Shown here piece after piece: positions 36,201 through 44,217 of a stretch of DNA of 64,000 bases (the stretch's first letter is position 1; every line of letters starts with the position of its first letter). The notes below the pieces were generated by a model. The model had not been told where the DNA came from. It made no database searches and worked only from the letters and a program-made list of their open reading frames with translations. The stretch comes from Ferdinandcohnia salidurans. GTDB taxonomy: Bacteria; Bacillota; Bacilli; Bacillales; Bacillaceae_L. The translations under genes were made by a program, and so were the position numbers. The stretch covers positions 1-64,000 of the forward strand of contig NZ_JBHUEK010000020.1 in the NCBI RefSeq assembly GCF_042680725.1, written 5' to 3'.

Positions 36201-36986
36201 CAAGAACAAATAGAGGCAGCAATGAAAGATGGAAAGCCAATTCCAGTTAGTAGTGAACTTTTAGAAAGAATTGAACATCAATTAACTTGGAAATATCCGT
36301 TTAAATCTGCAGCAAATAAGCGTTCCAAACAGTCTGTTTCAGAAATCAAAAGACAAAGAGAGAGCATGGATGAACATAGTGACACACTCTTTCTTCCAAA
36401 GTTCCGCTCAAGTTCTGCAGACCGGCCAAGGTTCATGCAGCAAAAATCATTAACACCTGCAGAACGTGGTACAGCGATGCATATGGTTATGCAGCATATT
36501 AGCCTTAGTGAACCAATAAATGAAGAATCAATTCGTGAGCAGATTCAAAAAATGGTTCATCATGAATTAGTAACACAGGAGCAGGCTGATGTTATTGATG
36601 TAACAAGTATTTTGGGATTTTTTAAATCGGATCTTGCAAAGCGAATGCTTACAGCTGAAAATGTAAGACGAGAAGTTCCGTTTAGTGTGGCTATTCCAGC
36701 TACTGAAGCCTATGCGGACTGGTCTGATGAACAACAGGAAAATGTCCTCATCCAAGGGGTCATTGACTGTATTTTTGAAGATGATAAAGGAATTGTTCTA
36801 GTTGATTATAAAACAGATACGATAACTGGGAAGTTTAGAAGCTTTGAAGGTGCAAAGCCAGAGCTTGAAGACCGTTATCGTGTACAGCTTGAATTATATA
36901 GTAAGGCCATCGAACACATTTGGAGAAAACCACTTACAGAAAAGTATTTATACTTTTTTGATGGTGGCCATTTGTTAGAGGTGTAG
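33225..36986 (+). CDS. addA: ATP-dependent helicase/nuclease subunit A (AddA)
   Basis: A 1253-residue UvrD-like helicase fused to a RecB nuclease domain. Motif I is AAAGSGKTAVL, motif Ia VVTFTNASAAEM, motif II FVDEYQDTN, motif III VGDVKQSIYRFR, motif V TIHKSKGLEFPVV, motif VI LYVALTRAKEKL. The nuclease motif is VLVDYKTD near the C-terminus. GGAGGTG precedes the ATG, which overlaps the end of addB. A terminator follows, separating it from sbcD. Confidence 0.97.
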   Translation: MTNLIPKPEGSQWTDDQWKAIVSSGQDILVAAAAGSGKTAVLVERIIRKILSKEHPVDVDRLLVVTFTNASAAEMRNRIGEALEKALKEDPASLHVRRQLSLLNRASISTIHSFCLEVIRKFYYLIDIDPGFRIADSTEAELMRDEVMEELFEEHYSKLENTKFFDLVDRFTNDRTDVELQNMIRKLYEFSRAHPAPNEWLKQIVEDYRVDDQSLDQTPYIPYLLADISLQLEGAKANLEHAMDLIRMPGGPAPRAENIEADLEQIHRLLHAKNHSWTALYHEMQTLVFGRAKPVKGDEYDENLKEQVSKLRDDAKKLVEKIKEDLFSRPPESYLDNIKEMQPSIEMLVELVIEFGDRFQKVKEEKGLVDFSDLEHYCLEILRKNGTSSDDLVPSEAAFEYRLQFEEAFVDEYQDTNMVQESILKLVTKDGEATGNMFMVGDVKQSIYRFRLAEPMLFLSKYKRFTQLGENTGLRIDLSKNFRSRAEVLDGTNYLFKQIMGEAVGEIDYDDDAELKLGADYPESNQMAAELLLIDKNGQEVASYEPEENEEDEESMILFDEAELETAQLEARAMAKQIKDMISSGFQVYDRKENRMRSITYRDIVILMRSMPWAPQIMEEFKQQGIPIYADLSTGYFDATEVSVMMSLLKVIDNPYQDIPLASVLRSPIVGLEADELAKIRTYEKNSPYYEALKVFLKEVSTDDETHGKVSDFYHKLDSWRTRARTGSLSDLIWQLYRETYFYDFVGGMPGGKQRQANLRALYDRARQYEATSFRGLFRFLRFIERMQDRGDDLGTARALGEQEDVVRLMTIHKSKGLEFPVVFVGGLSKQFNMMDLNKKYLLDKELGFGTKYVNPTLRISYPTLPMLAIKKKMHLELISEEMRVLYVALTRAKEKLYLVGTVKDVEKQIGRWQATLQNKEWLITDHLRAGAKSYLDWIGHGLIRHKDAVLLRGEETVDQLPDDIVNHPAKWEIRTIPAIELQKIEVEEESKQEQIEAAMKDGKPIPVSSELLERIEHQLTWKYPFKSAANKRSKQSVSEIKRQRESMDEHSDTLFLPKFRSSSADRPRFMQQKSLTPAERGTAMHMVMQHISLSEPINEESIREQIQKMVHHELVTQEQADVIDVTSILGFFKSDLAKRMLTAENVRREVPFSVAIPATEAYADWSDEQQENVLIQGVIDCIFEDDKGIVLVDYKTDTITGKFRSFEGAKPELEDRYRVQLELYSKAIEHIWRKPLTEKYLYFFDGGHLLEV

Positions 36987-36992
36987 TTTAAG

Positions 36993-37026
36993 AAGTACTG
37001 CTCTTAATTAAGGGCAGTACTTTTTA
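36993..37026 (+). terminator. Rho-independent terminator after addA
   Basis: AAGTACTGCTCTT/AAGGGCAGTACTT hairpin with a 4-base loop and T5. Confidence 0.85.
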
Positions 37027-37116
37027 TATCAATTTCCAGTTAACTCTACCATTTCTAGTCAACCTCCTATGTTAAAATAATAGTACTGGATTACGGTTTA
37101 GAAAGGGGACTTTCAA

Positions 37117-38301
37117 ATGAGAATTCTTCACACCGCCGATTGGCATTTAGGTCGATCACTTGAGGGAAGAAGTAGATTAGAAGAACAAGCACAATTCTTG
37201 GATGAGCTTGTAAAAATTGTCGAGGAAGAAAAAATCGATGTTGTGCTAATGGCTGGGGATGCCTTCGATACAGTGAATCCACCAGCTGCAGCTGAAAGCT
37301 TATTCTATGAAAGTATTTCTCGTTTATCAAATGGGGGGAAGAGACCCATATCAATCATTGCAGGAAACCATGATAATCCTGACCGCTTGTCAGCAGCTTC
37401 ACCACTTGCACACGGTCAAGGAATTCAATTACTGGGCTTGCCAACGATGGATGTCCAAACCATCTATGTACCCTCTACAAATGAAACTCTTAAACTAGCA
37501 GCATTACCATACCCGTCTGAGTCACGATTGGCTGAAGTACTATCTGAATCTCATGAAGAATTAATGCTTCGCGATAAATATGACCAACGGATTCAAGGGA
37601 TCTTTGAACAAATGAGTAAAGCTTTTACACCTGAAACGATTAATATCGCAATGAGTCATATCTATGTGACAGGTGGCAGTAGCACTGATTCTGAGCGACC
37701 AATTGAAGTTGGTGGAGCGTACACCGTTGCATCCACAAGCCTTCCGGAAGCAGCACAATATGTTGCATTAGGGCATTTACATCGCCCGCAAATGGTATCA
37801 AGAGCTAAAACGATGGCAAGATATTCAGGTTCACCATTAGCCTATAGTTTCTCAGAAGCTGGTTATGCGAAGTCAGTCACAATTTTAGACGCAAAACCCG
37901 GCCAGCCGGTTGAAATGTCTGAGGTATTTTTATCAAGTGGAAGGCCACTTGTAAGATGGAAGGCAAAAGAAGGGCTTGCTCAAGTATACAGTTGGCTTGA
38001 TGAAGGCAAGGATGCAAACGCATGGGTTGACCTTGAAATTCATGTAACAAATGCGTTATCAATCGAAGAGATTCATAGATTACGTAAGTATCACAGCGGC
38101 TTGATCCATATTCGGCCTGTATTTGAAGAACTTGAAAAAGATAAACTGGAACGGACTGTAAGTACGAATACCCCAATCGATGAACTTTTTGCACGTTTTT
38201 ATGAAAAACAAACTGGCGGGGCTAAACCAGAGCCTGAACTTACCCGATTGTTTTTAGAACTTATAACCGAAGACGAAGATGAGGAAGGTGACGAAGCATG
38301 A
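37117..38301 (+). CDS. sbcD: DNA double-strand break repair exonuclease SbcD
   Basis: A 394-residue Mre11-type phosphoesterase. Metal-binding motifs are LHTADWHLGRSLEG, VLMAGDAFD, IIAGNHDNPDRL, MSHIYVTGG and YVALGHLHRPQ. The C-terminus is acidic (EDEDEEGDEA). GAAAGGGG precedes the ATG. Its stop overlaps the sbcC start as ATGA, so the two are coupled. With SbcC it opens hairpins and trims blocked DNA ends. Confidence 0.96.
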   Translation: MRILHTADWHLGRSLEGRSRLEEQAQFLDELVKIVEEEKIDVVLMAGDAFDTVNPPAAAESLFYESISRLSNGGKRPISIIAGNHDNPDRLSAASPLAHGQGIQLLGLPTMDVQTIYVPSTNETLKLAALPYPSESRLAEVLSESHEELMLRDKYDQRIQGIFEQMSKAFTPETINIAMSHIYVTGGSSTDSERPIEVGGAYTVASTSLPEAAQYVALGHLHRPQMVSRAKTMARYSGSPLAYSFSEAGYAKSVTILDAKPGQPVEMSEVFLSSGRPLVRWKAKEGLAQVYSWLDEGKDANAWVDLEIHVTNALSIEEIHRLRKYHSGLIHIRPVFEELEKDKLERTVSTNTPIDELFARFYEKQTGGAKPEPELTRLFLELITEDEDEEGDEA

Positions 38302-41300
38302 AACCAATTACACTCACAGTAGCGGGACTTCATAGCTTCCGAGAGAAACAAACTGTTGATTTTGGCTCCCTTTGTGAAGGTGGAGTTTTTGGGATATTTG
38401 GTCCGACTGGAAGTGGAAAGTCCTCAATCCTTGATGCTATGACACTTGCCTTGTACGGAAAGGTGGAGCGCGCATCGAATAATACCCATGGGATTCTGAA
38501 TCATGCAGAAAATCAGCTTCATGTTTCTTTTATATTTGAACTTGAAAATGCCAAAGGAACAAAGCGATATATGATTGAACGTAGCTTTAAACGACAGGAC
38601 GACTTAAAGGTCAAATCTTCAGTGAGTCGGATCATTGAAGTAGGTGAGGAATCTGTTGTCCTGGCTGATAAAATTGGAGAGGTCAATCAGTGCGTACAGG
38701 ATTTATTAGGCTTGACGATTGATGACTTTACAAGAGCAGTCGTGTTACCACAAGGAAAATTCTCTGAGTTTTTATCATTGAAGGGTGCGGACCGTAGACA
38801 AATGCTTCAGCGTCTATTCAATCTTGAACAATATGGGGACAAGCTTAATAAAAAATTAAAGAATAAGCTCACGACAGCAAAAAACGAATTGAACGAAGTA
38901 ACAGCTGAGCAGGCTGGTCTAGGGGATGCTTCAACAGAAGCAATTAAAGCTGCAGAACAAGAGCTAAAAGAAACAGAGGTCCTTCTTACTAAACGTCAAA
39001 ACGAAGTTAATAAGATAGATGCTGATTTTGAAAAAAGTAAAAATATTTGGCAATGGCAGCTGGAAAAGAGCGCCCTATCACAAAAAATAGTTGAAATTGA
39101 ACAAGAGAAACCGCAAATTCTTCAGCTAGAAGAAAAACGGAAGAACGCAGAAACAGCTGCTCTTATCCTGCCATATCTTGAGGAATACGAAACGGCGAAT
39201 GATGCTTTAGAAAAAGCAACTGTTCGTTATCAATCCCTGCAAAGCCAGTTAAACTCAAAAAAAGAGGAAAATGAAATCAAGGCCAATGAGTATCATCAGG
39301 CACGTCAGGAAAAGACTGAAAAGCTACCGTATTATCTAACCAAGAAGCAGAAACTTTCAGATGCGATCATTGTTCAGGAAAGAGCAATCGGTCTTGAAAA
39401 GGAAGTAAATGAACTACAACAAAAGGTGAATAACTTACAATCACTTGTACGTGAAAAACAAAATCAGATTGAAGCGATCACAGTTTCCACTACATCAGAC
39501 TCAGAAATGCAAAAAGAACGGAGAGAAAAACTGACTCAGTTAACTGTTTCAGCAGATGTTCGTGAAGAGCTTCAAAAAGCGAATCAAATAAAACTATCCA
39601 TAATGTTCTCCACAGAAAACCTTAAGGACCAACAGACGGAATTGGAAAAGAGCCGCGTACAGCTTGAGCAAACGCAAGAAAAGCTACATTCTCAAAATGA
39701 GGCTCTTGCCCAAGCTAAACACAAAATGGAAACGATCTTTATAAAAAATGCAACAACATATGAAAAGGTTTGTGAACGGGATAGAGAATGCGAAAAAGTT
39801 ATAGGATTTGGTGAGGTTAAATTATCTAGGCTCAAGCAAGAATTAGAGGATAGCCGTAGAAATAATCTTGCCATCAGACTTGCTAGCCAGCTTCAATCTG
39901 GGCAACCATGTCCAGTCTGTGGATCTACGCATCACCCAAATCCAGTTGTTCATGAGGATCATGGAGATGCCTTAGAAACACAAATTGAAAAATTGACAAA
40001 TGAGATAGCAACAGCACGTAATGTGAAACAGGAGTTTTCTACATTAAAAATTAAACTTGAACAAATTTCTGGGGGGCTTGTACAAGAATATCCAGGTGAA
40101 ATGACTATCCCTCCAAAAGCTAATATGGTGGTAAACGATCAGGAAATGGAAGATATCACCGAAAAACTTCAATTTCTTCTTGTCGAACAAAAATCATTAC
40201 ATCAGGATTACTTAAAGATTCAAGAAACAGGAAGAAAAGTGATCCAAGAGATTCGAGCGGTCATGCAAAAAGTAAGTCAGCTTGAACAGACCATATCAAT
40301 GAGCACGAAATCTTATCATGAACTGGAAGTGCGTGTTGCGAGTTTACAAGAAAAAATGAAGGAACAGTTCATGAATTGGAAGCGAACTTTCCCGCAGCTT
40401 GATTTTGAAACAGTTGAAGCAAAGCTTGGAGAAATCTCGAAAAATGATAAGTTGGCACAAAGTCTTTCTGTTGAAATCGAAAATGCAAATAATGTATTAG
40501 AACGAAAAGAACAGGAAAAGAAGAAATATCAGGATGACTGTAATACCATTGATCGCCAAATTGTTGAACTCAATTCAACCTTAAAGGGTAAACTCGAGGC
40601 ATTAACAGAGGCACATGAAAAGCTTTCAACAGAAGTTGGAGACAACAACATCAAGCAGCTCATGGCTGAAACCGAGCAAATGGTAAAAAAACTTGAAGAA
40701 ACTGAGAGTATCGCGTACGAAGCTTGGCAAATGGTCCAATCACAATGTCAAAAACTCGAAAACGAAACCCACGCCGCCTTTCAGGCCGTACAAGATGGCA
40801 AGGTTCGAAGTGAAAAAGCAACAGCAAAATGGACTGATGTGCTTGAGGCTACAAGCTTTAATACAATATCCGATGTGAAGGAATCGCTTCTTTCCAAACA
40901 CGTGCAGGAAGAACTACAAAAACAAATCGAGACGTTTTGGGATCGTTTCAAGCAAATCCAAACTGATTTGCAAAAAGTAACTGATTTACTTAATGGTGAA
41001 GAACTAACAAAAGAAAAATGGGAAGAAATCCAAATAATCCGTACGGAAATGAGAGAGATGCTAAATCAAGCAGTAGAAGCAAAAGGAGCTGCTGTAAAAG
41101 CACTCCAAGTGCTTTTAGATAAACATGAGCGTTTCAACGAGCTTGAAGATAGACGGATTGAATTAGATAAATTAGTAGAGCAATATAATAAGCTCCAATC
41201 CGTATTCAAAGGAAATAGCTTCGTAGAATATATTGCCGAAGAACAACTCGTTCAAGTAAGTCATGATGCTACCGAGCGACTTGGTATTTTAACAAGGCAG

Positions 41301-41684
41301 CGTTATGCTGTTGAAGTGGATTCGCAGGGCGGATTTATTATGAGGGATGATGCAAATGGTGGCGTAAGACGACCTGTGACAACCCTTTCCGGTGGAGAAA
41401 CGTTCTTAACATCTTTGGCGTTGGCATTATCACTATCTGCTCAAATCCAGCTAAGGGGAGAATATCCATTACAATTCTTCTTCCTAGACGAAGGTTTCGG
41501 AACACTGGACGCCGATCTATTGGATACGGTTGTATCCGCACTCGAAAAACTTCACTCAAAACAGTTAGCAGTAGGCGTCATAAGCCATGTTCAGGAATTA
41601 AGGGCAAGATTGCCAAAACGTCTAATTGTTGAACCAGCAGAGCCTTCGGGCAGAGGAACGCTTGTTAAATTAGAAACTTTATAG
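38298..41684 (+). CDS. sbcC: Exonuclease subunit SbcC (Rad50-like ATPase)
   Basis: A 1128-residue SMC-like protein. Walker A is GPTGSGKSSILDAM, followed by two long Glu/Lys/Gln-rich coiled coils with the zinc hook CPVC (C538, C541) between them. The C-terminal half-ATPase has the signature TLSGGETFLTSLALALSLS and Walker B FFFLDEGFGTLD. It forms the ATP-gated clamp on SbcD. It ends at a terminator. Confidence 0.96.
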   Translation: MKPITLTVAGLHSFREKQTVDFGSLCEGGVFGIFGPTGSGKSSILDAMTLALYGKVERASNNTHGILNHAENQLHVSFIFELENAKGTKRYMIERSFKRQDDLKVKSSVSRIIEVGEESVVLADKIGEVNQCVQDLLGLTIDDFTRAVVLPQGKFSEFLSLKGADRRQMLQRLFNLEQYGDKLNKKLKNKLTTAKNELNEVTAEQAGLGDASTEAIKAAEQELKETEVLLTKRQNEVNKIDADFEKSKNIWQWQLEKSALSQKIVEIEQEKPQILQLEEKRKNAETAALILPYLEEYETANDALEKATVRYQSLQSQLNSKKEENEIKANEYHQARQEKTEKLPYYLTKKQKLSDAIIVQERAIGLEKEVNELQQKVNNLQSLVREKQNQIEAITVSTTSDSEMQKERREKLTQLTVSADVREELQKANQIKLSIMFSTENLKDQQTELEKSRVQLEQTQEKLHSQNEALAQAKHKMETIFIKNATTYEKVCERDRECEKVIGFGEVKLSRLKQELEDSRRNNLAIRLASQLQSGQPCPVCGSTHHPNPVVHEDHGDALETQIEKLTNEIATARNVKQEFSTLKIKLEQISGGLVQEYPGEMTIPPKANMVVNDQEMEDITEKLQFLLVEQKSLHQDYLKIQETGRKVIQEIRAVMQKVSQLEQTISMSTKSYHELEVRVASLQEKMKEQFMNWKRTFPQLDFETVEAKLGEISKNDKLAQSLSVEIENANNVLERKEQEKKKYQDDCNTIDRQIVELNSTLKGKLEALTEAHEKLSTEVGDNNIKQLMAETEQMVKKLEETESIAYEAWQMVQSQCQKLENETHAAFQAVQDGKVRSEKATAKWTDVLEATSFNTISDVKESLLSKHVQEELQKQIETFWDRFKQIQTDLQKVTDLLNGEELTKEKWEEIQIIRTEMREMLNQAVEAKGAAVKALQVLLDKHERFNELEDRRIELDKLVEQYNKLQSVFKGNSFVEYIAEEQLVQVSHDATERLGILTRQRYAVEVDSQGGFIMRDDANGGVRRPVTTLSGGETFLTSLALALSLSAQIQLRGEYPLQFFFLDEGFGTLDADLLDTVVSALEKLHSKQLAVGVISHVQELRARLPKRLIVEPAEPSGRGTLVKLETL

Positions 41685-41691
41685 AAATACG

Positions 41692-41716
41692 AAAAAGGCC
41701 AGAAATGGCCTTTTTC
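41692..41716 (+). terminator. Rho-independent terminator after sbcC
   Basis: AAAAAGGCC/GGCCTTTTT with a 6-base loop. Confidence 0.9.
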
Positions 41717-41773
41717 TTCTGCACAATGCAAGTAATAGCCGGAACATTCGTGGGCGAAATATATTCATTAGGC

Positions 41774-41935
41774 CGTTGCAGTATACCATTTATCGAAAAA
41801 CGATGTAGCAGTATACCGAATAAAGCTTAATCGATATAGCATTTATCGAAAAACGATGTGAAGGTATACCGAAACGAGCTTAATCGATATAACATTTATC
41901 GAAAAACAATAAGGCACTATACCAAAAAAACATAA
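41774..41935. repeat. 53-bp tandem repeats between sbcC and gerPF
   Basis: Three units begin CATTTATCGAAAAAC at 41787, 41840 and 41893, exactly 53 bp apart; a partial copy (GCAGTATACC) precedes them. Each unit contains ATCGAAAAACGAT (a 4-bp stem with A5 loop, decayed in the third unit) and TATACC. The whole 304-bp gap holds the sbcC terminator, these repeats and the gerPF terminator; no ORF. Confidence 0.88.
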
Positions 41936-41963
41936 GCTTAAGAATCTAGCCATCGCATCGTGT

Positions 41964-41988
41964 AAAAAATACTTACTGTTAGTATTTT
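41964..41988 (-). terminator. Terminator of the gerP operon
   Basis: AAAATACT/AGTATTTT hairpin; on the minus strand it is followed by T6, directly after gerPF. Confidence 0.7.
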
Positions 41989-42207
41989 CTACGCATTCTT
42001 TTTAATGAGTTGGTCTGCAAAATCTTCATCATTTGTATTTGTAGCATTCAAACCGTTATTTGTGCAGATAAAGTCACCTGTATTAAACGAGCCAGAGCCT
42101 GAATATGTCTTGCCTGTGCTTTTTGGTGAAACATAGAAGGAGTCCCCGAAATTCACGACTCCACCACCGACACTATTGATTTTGATTGGTCCTACTATTG
42201 AGGGCAT
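41989..42207 (-). CDS. gerPF: Spore germination protein GerPF
   Basis: A 72-residue protein starting MPSIVGPIKINSVGGGVVNFGDSF, very like GerPF of Bacillus. It is a paralogue of GerPA (both share the SPxSTxKTxxGxGSFNTGD stretch). GerP proteins are made in the mother cell and help germinants pass the spore coat. Last gene of gerPA-PF. AAAAGGATG precedes the ATG. Confidence 0.95.
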   Translation of the reverse strand: MPSIVGPIKINSVGGGVVNFGDSFYVSPKSTGKTYSGSGSFNTGDFICTNNGLNATNTNDEDFADQLIKKNA

Positions 42208-42277
42208 ATCGCGTCATCCTTTTAAGTGTACAATTTAATTATTCATACTATTACTTTATGAAAAACGAGGTATTTCG

Positions 42278-42661
42278 TTACCTGTTCGTTTTTGATTTGT
42301 CATCAAGGAGCTTTCGAATATGCTTTACCTTTGATTCAGTGTGAATGGTTTCCGTTGAACCAATTTGCATAACGGCAGCCGACGAAACCCCGTTGACCTT
42401 TATGGAATCTACCTTAATAACTGGGTTTTGATTAAATATCTCCATATTAACAGTTTCGGTCACTTTTACTTTAGGAAGTTCCCTCGAAAAAATAGGATAT
42501 TGTGAAAAATCCCCTTCATTTGTAAAAAAAAGTGGAACCTCTCTTTGTACCGCAAGTGCCTGAGAAACAGGGGTGATTTTTTTCGAGTCTCCAATTTCTA
42601 AAATACTACTAAAAGATACAGAATTGACATAAATAAGATCAACAACGGATATTCGTTGCAT
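42278..42661 (-). CDS. gerPE: Spore germination protein GerPE
   Basis: A 127-residue protein of the GerPE family (MQRISVVDLIYVNSVSFSS, and a second similar half VDSIKVNGVSSAAVMQIGSTE). The start at 42661 is chosen because AAGGTTG lies 6 bases before it; earlier in-frame starts overlap the gerPD stop. Both halves carry the short VNSVSxSSxxxIGD-type motif that recurs in GerPA, B, D and F. Confidence 0.92.
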   Translation of the reverse strand: MQRISVVDLIYVNSVSFSSILEIGDSKKITPVSQALAVQREVPLFFTNEGDFSQYPIFSRELPKVKVTETVNMEIFNQNPVIKVDSIKVNGVSSAAVMQIGSTETIHTESKVKHIRKLLDDKSKTNR

Positions 42662-42666
42662 GGACA

Positions 42667-42846
42667 TCAACCTTGTGGTGCTAATGGAACGTATGGTCCA
42701 ATAATCAGTGATTCCGGTGGAGTATCAAAGGCAGATGCCATTGATATTGTTTTAGCGTCCCCGATAATAAAAACAGATGAAGTGGATACTCCAACGATTT
42801 CAATATTCCCAACATGGATTTCTTTATTTACAACAGTAAAGTTCAT
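42667..42846 (-). CDS. gerPD: Spore germination protein GerPD
   Basis: A 59-residue protein, MNFTVVNKEIHVGNIEIVGV ... ending PYVPLAPQG, nearly the same as B. subtilis GerPD as I remember it. Its ATG overlaps the gerPC stop by four bases (ATGA), showing coupling. It is short and easily missed in automatic calls. Confidence 0.94.
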   Translation of the reverse strand: MNFTVVNKEIHVGNIEIVGVSTSSVFIIGDAKTISMASAFDTPPESLIIGPYVPLAPQG

Positions 42847-43475
42847 GTATCTTGACCTTCTTTCAAATTATCTGGAAGATTATTCAGATAAGCTGTGATT
42901 GAGTTTTGAATATCTATTTTTATTCTGTCAACAATGGCTGAATATACCTCATGTATCCGTGTAGGATCTTGGAGTTCAGCTTGCTTTTGTTCTAAATAAA
43001 AAATGATCCGTTCATTGATCTGCTTACGAATATCCTCCACAACAAACTGGACATGCTCGTCAGGGATTGAAGTCCCTTGTTGGTTTAACTTACTTTGGAT
43101 ATAAATCGAGCAATCATTACTTAAGTATTCATCAATTTCATTTTCAATTTCACCAATTAAGTCTTTATGGGTATGTCGGACGTCAGGTATATTCATCTTA
43201 CTTTGTGAAACTGCAAAATCTTCAATTTGTTCTCCGTTCATAGGGTTTAATCCGATATTTAATGTACCTTCCAACGTTTCAACCTTAAGTTGATCAAATT
43301 TATATTCAATTTTTTCTATATGAGTAGTTGGTTTATTCTTGATTTCTTTAAGTTCTCCCTGGATGAGCTGCAGTGTCTCTTCTAATTGTGCGATTCGTTG
43401 ATTCTGTTGTTCGATATAGTAATGAAGGCTTCGGATATAAGAGTTGATGTCATAAGGATAAGTGTACAACGGCAT
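42843..43475 (-). CDS. gerPC: Spore germination protein GerPC
   Basis: A 210-residue GerPC-family protein. The N-terminus (PLYTYPYDINSYIRSLHYYI) is followed by a coiled coil (QQNQRIAQLEETLQLIQGELKEIKN), then the GLNP-containing domain. AAAGGGTGA lies just before the ATG. That binding site and start codon can pair with an upstream sequence (see 43471-43537). Confidence 0.94.
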   Translation of the reverse strand: MPLYTYPYDINSYIRSLHYYIEQQNQRIAQLEETLQLIQGELKEIKNKPTTHIEKIEYKFDQLKVETLEGTLNIGLNPMNGEQIEDFAVSQSKMNIPDVRHTHKDLIGEIENEIDEYLSNDCSIYIQSKLNQQGTSIPDEHVQFVVEDIRKQINERIIFYLEQKQAELQDPTRIHEVYSAIVDRIKIDIQNSITAYLNNLPDNLKEGQDT

Positions 43476-43537
43476 TCACCCTTTCTATAAACATTTATGG
43501 TTTACAGTATGCATGCACATTAATATGGGTGAATGCC
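43471..43537 (-). promoter_or_regulatory. Inverted repeat that can hide the gerPC ribosome binding site
   Basis: In the mRNA GGCATTCACCC (43537-43527) is perfectly complementary to GGGTGAATGCC (43481-43471), 45 bases downstream. The second arm contains most of the gerPC binding site and its ATG; the first arm begins at the gerPB stop. Pairing would block gerPC initiation unless ribosomes finishing gerPB open it. Confidence 0.55.
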
Positions 43538-43755
43538 TATGAAGGAGTTGGTGCAACAAGTGGAACGTTTGGTTTTGAACCAGGTGAGGTTTTAGATCCG
43601 ATTTCGGGAGCAGGCTCCGTAAATTGACCTGTATTATATAGGTTAGACGTAGGTTTGATCAGCCCAGCACTACCAATTTGTAAAACGGATGAATTACTAA
43701 CGCTATCCACACGTAAAGAATGAATACAAATACTTTGATTAATATAAAAGTTCAT
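43537..43755 (-). CDS. gerPB: Spore germination protein GerPB
   Basis: A 72-residue protein, MNFYINQSICIHSLRVDSVS ..., with the SVSNSSVLQIGSAG motif and a Pro/Ser-rich tail. This fits GerPB. It starts 14 bp past gerPA after a GGAGGGATGAGG binding site. Confidence 0.94.
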   Translation of the reverse strand: MNFYINQSICIHSLRVDSVSNSSVLQIGSAGLIKPTSNLYNTGQFTEPAPEIGSKTSPGSKPNVPLVAPTPS

Positions 43756-43769
43756 GTCCTCATCCCTCC

Positions 43770-43991
43770 TTAAGCATTCCCAACAATGACATTGTCAATT
43801 TTATCTGTATCGTAAGTGTTCGTAACACTTTGATTATTATAGACTCGAAGACCATCCCCGGTATTAAATGAGCCAGCCCCTGCAAAAGTCTTAGCAGTGC
43901 TGGTAGGGGAGATTTGAAAGACATCACCAATATTGAAAACACTGCTATTTCCAACACTATTTACTTTTACGGCTCCTACGATTGCTGGCAT
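43770..43991 (-). CDS. gerPA: Spore germination protein GerPA
   Basis: A 73-residue protein beginning MPAIVGAVKVNSVGNSSVFN, first gene of the gerP operon. AAAAGGGTG precedes the ATG at 43991; the longer reading frame upstream has no binding site. It resembles GerPF. Confidence 0.94.
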   Translation of the reverse strand: MPAIVGAVKVNSVGNSSVFNIGDVFQISPTSTAKTFAGAGSFNTGDGLRVYNNQSVTNTYDTDKIDNVIVGNA

Positions 43992-44068
43992 ACAAAAACA
44001 CCCTTTTACAAAACGAATTTGAAGAATTACGAATAGTGATATCATTGGTCGTATATAAACAGTTTTTT

Positions 44069-44097
44069 TATTCTATGAGAACTGCCCAGAAGATGTG
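44069..44097 (-). promoter_or_regulatory. Candidate sigma-K promoter of gerPA-PF
   Basis: On the minus strand, ACA ... CATAGAATA fits the sigma-K pattern (AC, 16-17 bases, CATANNNTA), about 80 bp before gerPA. In B. subtilis gerP is expressed from sigma-K in the mother cell. Confidence 0.5.
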
Positions 44098-44217
44098 ATT
44101 TTTTAACATAAGGTCCTTCCTTTGAAGGCTAATTTCAATATCAGAAAATTTTCCTAGTGTTTCCAATTTAGTTCTCTTATAATCGAATATATGTAAAAGT
44201 GGTAAGGAGTTGTACGA

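Noticed and set aside
41774..41935. Possible CRISPR array
   Set aside because: The whole 53-bp unit is repeated; there are no unique spacers and no cas genes.
42656..42898. 80-aa plus-strand frame over the gerPC/gerPD junction
   Set aside because: It is the antisense shadow of gerPD, whose protein sequence is clearly recognisable on the minus strand.
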